This document shows positions 59,901 through 64,000 of a stretch of 64,000 nucleotides of DNA, in pieces; within the stretch, counting starts at the first letter, position 1, and each line of letters starts with the position of its first letter. The stretch is from assembly GCA_025084515.1 (NCBI GenBank), contig JAJAGP010000888.1, positions 196,001-260,000 on the forward strand, given 5' to 3'. This DNA comes from Ancistrus triradiatus (taxonomy: Eukaryota; Chordata; Actinopteri; Siluriformes; Loricariidae). The position numbers and the translations under genes are program-made. The notes below the pieces were generated by a model. The model saw only the letters and a list, made by a program, of their open reading frames with translations. It searched no databases and was not told the DNA's origin.

Positions 59901-61180
59901 CAGTGAAGGGATTTACATAGCAGAGGATGTGATTGGGAAAAAAACAAATTCAAAAGCAAGCAAATATTTTGATGGCAATTTTTCGTGTTCATCTCAGTGT
60001 GTTCAAAATTTCAACTTTGGCAAAGAATATTTGTGCATCACTAATAATAATCCATCAGGGTTGGGGGTAACGCAGTAAAAAAATAACCCATATTATATCA
60101 AAGTAACATAATGCCTTGCAATTTAAATTCTTGTAGTCACAGTCCAGTTACCAATGACTAAAAATAGTTACTTGCCTTACTGATGTTTCCAATTTTTGCA
60201 AAATGTTAATTATTCCTAAGGCATTTACAGCAGACCTTCTCTGCTTCTGCCAAGTGAGGCTTTCTGAAGCTTTCAATCATTTGAACTCAGGTAAAGAACT
60301 CAGGACTGGGTAACAGTAATGGGAGAAACAATGTAAGCATAAAATAAAGTTGCCCGAGGTTGACCAATAATCATTGTGAATAGTCAAACCTGTGAGTTGT
60401 TAGATTCAGCGCTGAAAAATGATAGAAAATGAAGTTTAATTTTTGAAGACTTACAGCAAGCAAATGGCACCCATTCGTTGGAATGACTCATAGGAATTTG
60501 TAATGGATTACTTTTTGAGAAACTTCTCAACACTGTAATCCATTAATATGACTCATTGCTTAGAATATAAAGTCTTAGTAAGCACATCTTAATCGGAACA
60601 CAGCAAGCTGATTTAGGCCAGACTTTATAGTAAGAAAAACTCTAACTCTAAACTACATGCACTATTTTTGGAGTAATCAACTAAATAAAAGAAATCCGTG
60701 TGCTCATTCTGTTTATGTGCAGTTTCGTTTCCACACATGCTGACTGTGCGATTCCCAGTGCAAGTTCACATTACACGTTTTGAAAGGCTTCGTAATGAGA
60801 GTGGAGGGGAAAATAATATGTAGAAGCAGTTATTTATTGTTTTCTGTTTAGTGAAGGGCATTTTGAGGATGTTTTACTACTATCTCTCTGTAAAACGTAA
60901 ACACCAGCTGGGTGACTCTCTAGTATGATGCTAGAGAATGAGTTTTAATTTTTCCTTCATACCGGATCTATGAGCAGCTTTGGGCAGTAAAAGCATAAGT
61001 ATATGCATTGACAAAAAAAAAACACCCCCAGATAAAAATGTCAGATTGCTGCAAACTCGGCATGCAGTTCTGTCTCAGGCAGATTTGTAAATGATTACAG
61101 CTGTGATCTGATTAGACACTAGATCTTGACACACAAGGGTTTAGAAATGTTTACCCCGCTGCCCTATAAAAAGGCTCTCA
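56960..61180. other. Downstream region, mostly without recognisable features
   Basis: Between the tpcn3 3' end and the next transposon there is a GATTC-rich repeat fragment (56970-57260), a SINE fragment (58395-58490) and the exon-like segment at 59280-59399. The open frame at 57640-57975 has no domain that I recognise. Otherwise I see nothing. Confidence 0.5.
59280..59399 (+). other. Exon-like segment, unidentified gene
   Basis: A good acceptor (CGTCCCAG) and a consensus donor (CCAG then GTGAGT) flank 120 nt. An ATG at 59332 opens a basic frame, MVVLPMKISKRRKGSS and on to the donor. I do not recognise the protein. It does not join in frame to the exon-like segment at 63867, so another exon would have to lie between them, or one of the two is spurious. 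Confidence 0.3.
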
Positions 61181-61189
61181 GAGGCTACT

Positions 61190-62165
61190 TTTGGGTAGTG
61201 TACCTCTTGGTGAGAGATATGCCTCTACGACGCACCTGAAGACATTTTGCACAGCTGACAGATTTTGAGAGCTGGCGCATCATTGGACTGAAAGAAACAG
61301 AATAGTTGTTTTGATGAATTGTCCGCCATCTGGGCCATTCTGAAACAACTGTTATGAGATGTCGGGAGCTGTGGTTCTGTGAGGACATGCACACACAGCG
61401 AGCAGGCTCCAGACGGCCCAGACAGACCTGCAGTAGAGGATTGTTTGATCCGTCGACAAGTACGAGCAGCTCCCACAATTTTGTTGTCCACCATTCAGAC
61501 ACAGGTGGCACCTTCACTGCACACCCCTGTCACTGCCTGGACCATTTTCAGTGTAAGGAAATTTGTTGTCATGGTGCCTATTATGTGTCCTGCCATTGGC
61601 AGCCAGTCAACGTCGCCTTCGTTTGCAGTGCTGTCGTCAACTAGAAACCTGGACTGCTATGGACTGGAGCCATATCATTATCAACATTTAGTGACAAATC
61701 CATGTTTTGTTTGGGATCCGATGGCAGTCGGGTTCAAGTATGGAGGCCACGTGGTGAGCTCTTCAATCCTGTCTTTGCTGTGGAGTGACACACTGTCACC
61801 AAACTGGATAACATATGACAGTTGGTTACCCCAGTAGTGATACAAGGGACGCTGACAACTCAAGGATATGTACAGAACATCCTGTGGCCACATGTGTTGC
61901 ATCTCACGGCAGGGCTTCCAACTGGCATTTTTCAGCTTGACAATGCTAGCCTAAGCACAGCAAGGGTTTCCCAGGAATATGTCCCTCAGATTACAACACT
62001 TCCTTGGCCTGCAGTTTTGCAATATTTAATCGCCAGTCGAGCATTTATGGGACCAGTTGGGACACCAGCTTTGGCAGCCAAGAGTGTGCAGGATCTACAG
62101 GCCCAGTTGCAACAACTGTGGGGAAAATGTGCCACAGGATACCATACGAAACCTGTATGCTTCCA
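61190..62165 (+). mobile_element. Decayed Tc1/mariner transposon
   Basis: Frame-broken plus-strand words follow the order of a Tc1-type transposase. They include QLTDFESWRIIGLKE near the N-terminus, then YGGHVVSSSILSL, TPVVIQGTLTTQGYVQNIL, GIFQLDNASLSTARVSQEY (second catalytic Asp region) and LPWPAVLQYLIAS. The third acidic region has lost its usual motif. Confidence 0.75.
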
Positions 62166-62329
62166 TACCCAACCGTATTTCATTTTGTATCTAGGCTAGA
62201 CGTGTCCTAACAGGGTAACTAGATCCTCCTTTCAGTAGTAGTTTTCCCCAGTAATCTTATCATTTCACTCGAATATAGTAATAATTTACATATATCATCA
62301 TTCCATTCCAACAACTCCTCCTTGGTGAG

Positions 62330-62690
62330 TTGTTTTTTTTTTTGTGTCAATGAGTGTACAAGGGTACGAGGTGCAGAAAATAGGTTCCCACTCAGGGTTG
62401 CTAGACCTACTCTCTGCGACAGTTTCACTCAAAAAGAATGCCCCATTAGGCTTCCACAAGAGCTGTTTCAGGCACGTCACTCTGGACAGAGTATCCCCAG
62501 GAACTTCTGGAGTGATTATGTCTTACAGTTGGCTTGGATAAATCTGGGGATCCCCCAGAAGAAGCTGGAATCTGTGGCCAGGGATAGAAAAGTCTGGACT
62601 GATGTTCTCAGCCTGTTGCCACCACACCAGGAGAAGTGGAAGGAAAGTGAAGTATGGGTCAAACACAAAACAGAGTTTAGAAAATATTAA
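62330..62690 (+). mobile_element. LINE remnant, C-terminal end of the reverse-transcriptase ORF
   Basis: The plus-strand frame ends QLAWINLGIPQKKLESVARD, then RKVWTDVLSLLPP. This is the short conserved tail (L-G-I-P-x-x-x-L-E-x-V-A-x-D-R-x-x-W) found at the end of many animal LINE polyproteins. No upstream RT domain is present, so it is a 5'-truncated copy. Confidence 0.65.
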
Positions 62691-63866
62691 GGTGTCTTTC
62701 ATAAGTTTTAAGATTGTCATGGAAGTATGTTTTATCAAAAGGGCATAAAGGAATCAGGTGCTCTTATGGTGCAGTGGCCACTACCACAAGGACACCGGTT
62801 CAAATACTGTCAGTGCCTTCTTGCTGGATTGGGCGTCATATGTAGATGTGATTTGCCAGCCTCATGATGCATTTAACTTATTAACTTATGATGGATTTGT
62901 CGGAACGTATCCCCATCAAAAATCAGGGAGCACCTGTACAATACAACTCCATTACTGCATATAATTTCTTATACAGTGTGGATTTTCTCGGGGTCTGAAA
63001 CAGATTCATTCAATTTACATTATTCCTTCCTTATTCCTACTTAATTAGCTTTGTACTTGTCATTTTCTGTTCTCGACAAGCCTTCTGGAACGAATTAATG
63101 ATGAGAACAGAGGCACCACTGTATATTAGACCCAAGATATACACTGCAAAAGTGTCTAATTATCATTATCAACAAAAATCCCGTAAAATATATAATTGAG
63201 ATATCTTTTTTTTCAATATCGCACATCCCCTATTCTGCACTGTATGTTCTCTGGAGATAGATGCCAGAGTCCCTGCGACCCTCACCAGGTAGAGCGTGAA
63301 CCGCAAAAACGTGATCTTTATAACTATAAACTGTGTAGTTGAAACACTCTTCAGAGTTGTTGGATGGGCTGGAATTTGGGTTGCAGGTTTAGTGTAGAAG
63401 GGCAGTAAGAAACAAATTCATTTTTAATTGTGAGATGTGACTTTGTCTCTGTGGTCTGTCTGTGGTGGTTTTATTGCCATGTGTTCATCTTGCTTCGTTT
63501 TTATGTACACCGAGGCCAAGGTGGCCAGCGGTTTTGATTTGATTTTGGGATTTGTGAGCTGCTGTGTCATATTTTGTGCTGCAGTGTTGCTTGTTGCTGT
63601 GTGCTGCTGCATTTGTGTGTCACTGTGTGTTGTTTCTGTGGCTTAAATGACCTCTTACCTTTGTGCTTTTCACCTCCTCGGTGCTTTTCTCCCTCACGGT
63701 GAGTGACACGACAGTGGCGCATCAAAGACAAACGGCGCGTCGAACCTGAGCCCGTGCTTCGTAAAGCTTTTGCTTTTTGCACTCAGCGCTACAAATCGCC
63801 TACAAGGAGTGTGAATAAAACAGTTAGGCTGTAACCCATCTCTTCTCTTCTGTGTTTGGCTTGTAG

Positions 63867-63938
63867 GCCGTCAGAGGAGGTCTGTGGCGTCGACTAGTTC
63901 GCTCGCGTTTGTGAGGTTTGAAGAGATAAATGAATATG
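63867..63938 (+). other. Exon-like segment near right edge, unidentified gene
   Basis: A 72-nt segment lies between a TTGTAG acceptor and a GTGAGA donor, and is open in the frame RQRRSVASTSSSLAFVRFEE followed by INEYG. Its phase is 1 at both ends. The other two frames contain stops. The composition looks coding (Ser/Arg-rich, then acidic), but I cannot name the family. The gene would continue beyond the window. Confidence 0.35.
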
Positions 63939-64000
63939 GTGAGAGCTTCCTTTTGCCAAGCGCACTTCACTCGTTTTGCCAAGTCTGAGCACAATGTGGC

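Noticed and set aside
61379..62199. Long plus-strand open frames that could suggest a new gene
   Set aside because: The words match a decayed Tc1/mariner transposase in order, so this is transposon debris.

Overview
This is a vertebrate, almost certainly teleost fish, genomic window. The genes are spliced, with GT-AG introns and one AT-AC intron. The spaces between them are packed with fish-type Tc1/mariner copies, tRNA-derived SINEs, MITEs and TG/AC microsatellites. One gene looks like the two-pore channel TPC3, a paralogue missing from primates. A catfish-like otophysan is possible from the repeat flavour, but that is only a guess.

Layout. 193-9087 (minus): trafd1, reconstructed as nine coding exons with consistent phases (about 551 aa) plus a likely non-coding first exon. 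9088-11664: intergenic space between two divergent genes. 11665-19571 (plus): traf2, ten coding exons, about 582 aa, followed by a probable long 3'UTR and then repeats. 25797-26972 (plus): an intronless pgap4 (TMEM246) coding region, close to a 100-N assembly gap. 27000-38700: an 11.7 kb stretch of repeats with no recognisable gene. 38701-56512 (plus): a two-pore channel gene, best fit tpcn3, with about 18 exons. 56513-64000: repeats, with two isolated exon-like segments (59280-59399 and 63867-63938) that may be the 5' part of an unidentified plus-strand gene.

Functionally, trafd1 and traf2 are both TRAF-zinc-finger proteins of innate immune and TNF signalling, and they lie head to head. PGAP4 is a Golgi GPI-anchor glycosyltransferase. 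TPC3 is a two-domain voltage-gated cation channel. The four do not form a pathway.

I found no unambiguously new biological system. The observations most worth following up are a textbook U12-type AT-AC intron in tpcn3, repeated use of TG-repeat tracts in place of polypyrimidine tracts at tpcn3 acceptors, a frame-disrupted tpcn3 exon encoding the domain I pore helix, fold-back mariner-type elements, an expanded traf2 linker, and a degenerate GAATCAG minisatellite split by a MITE. All exon borders were read by eye from splice signals and remembered family sequences; no alignment was run.
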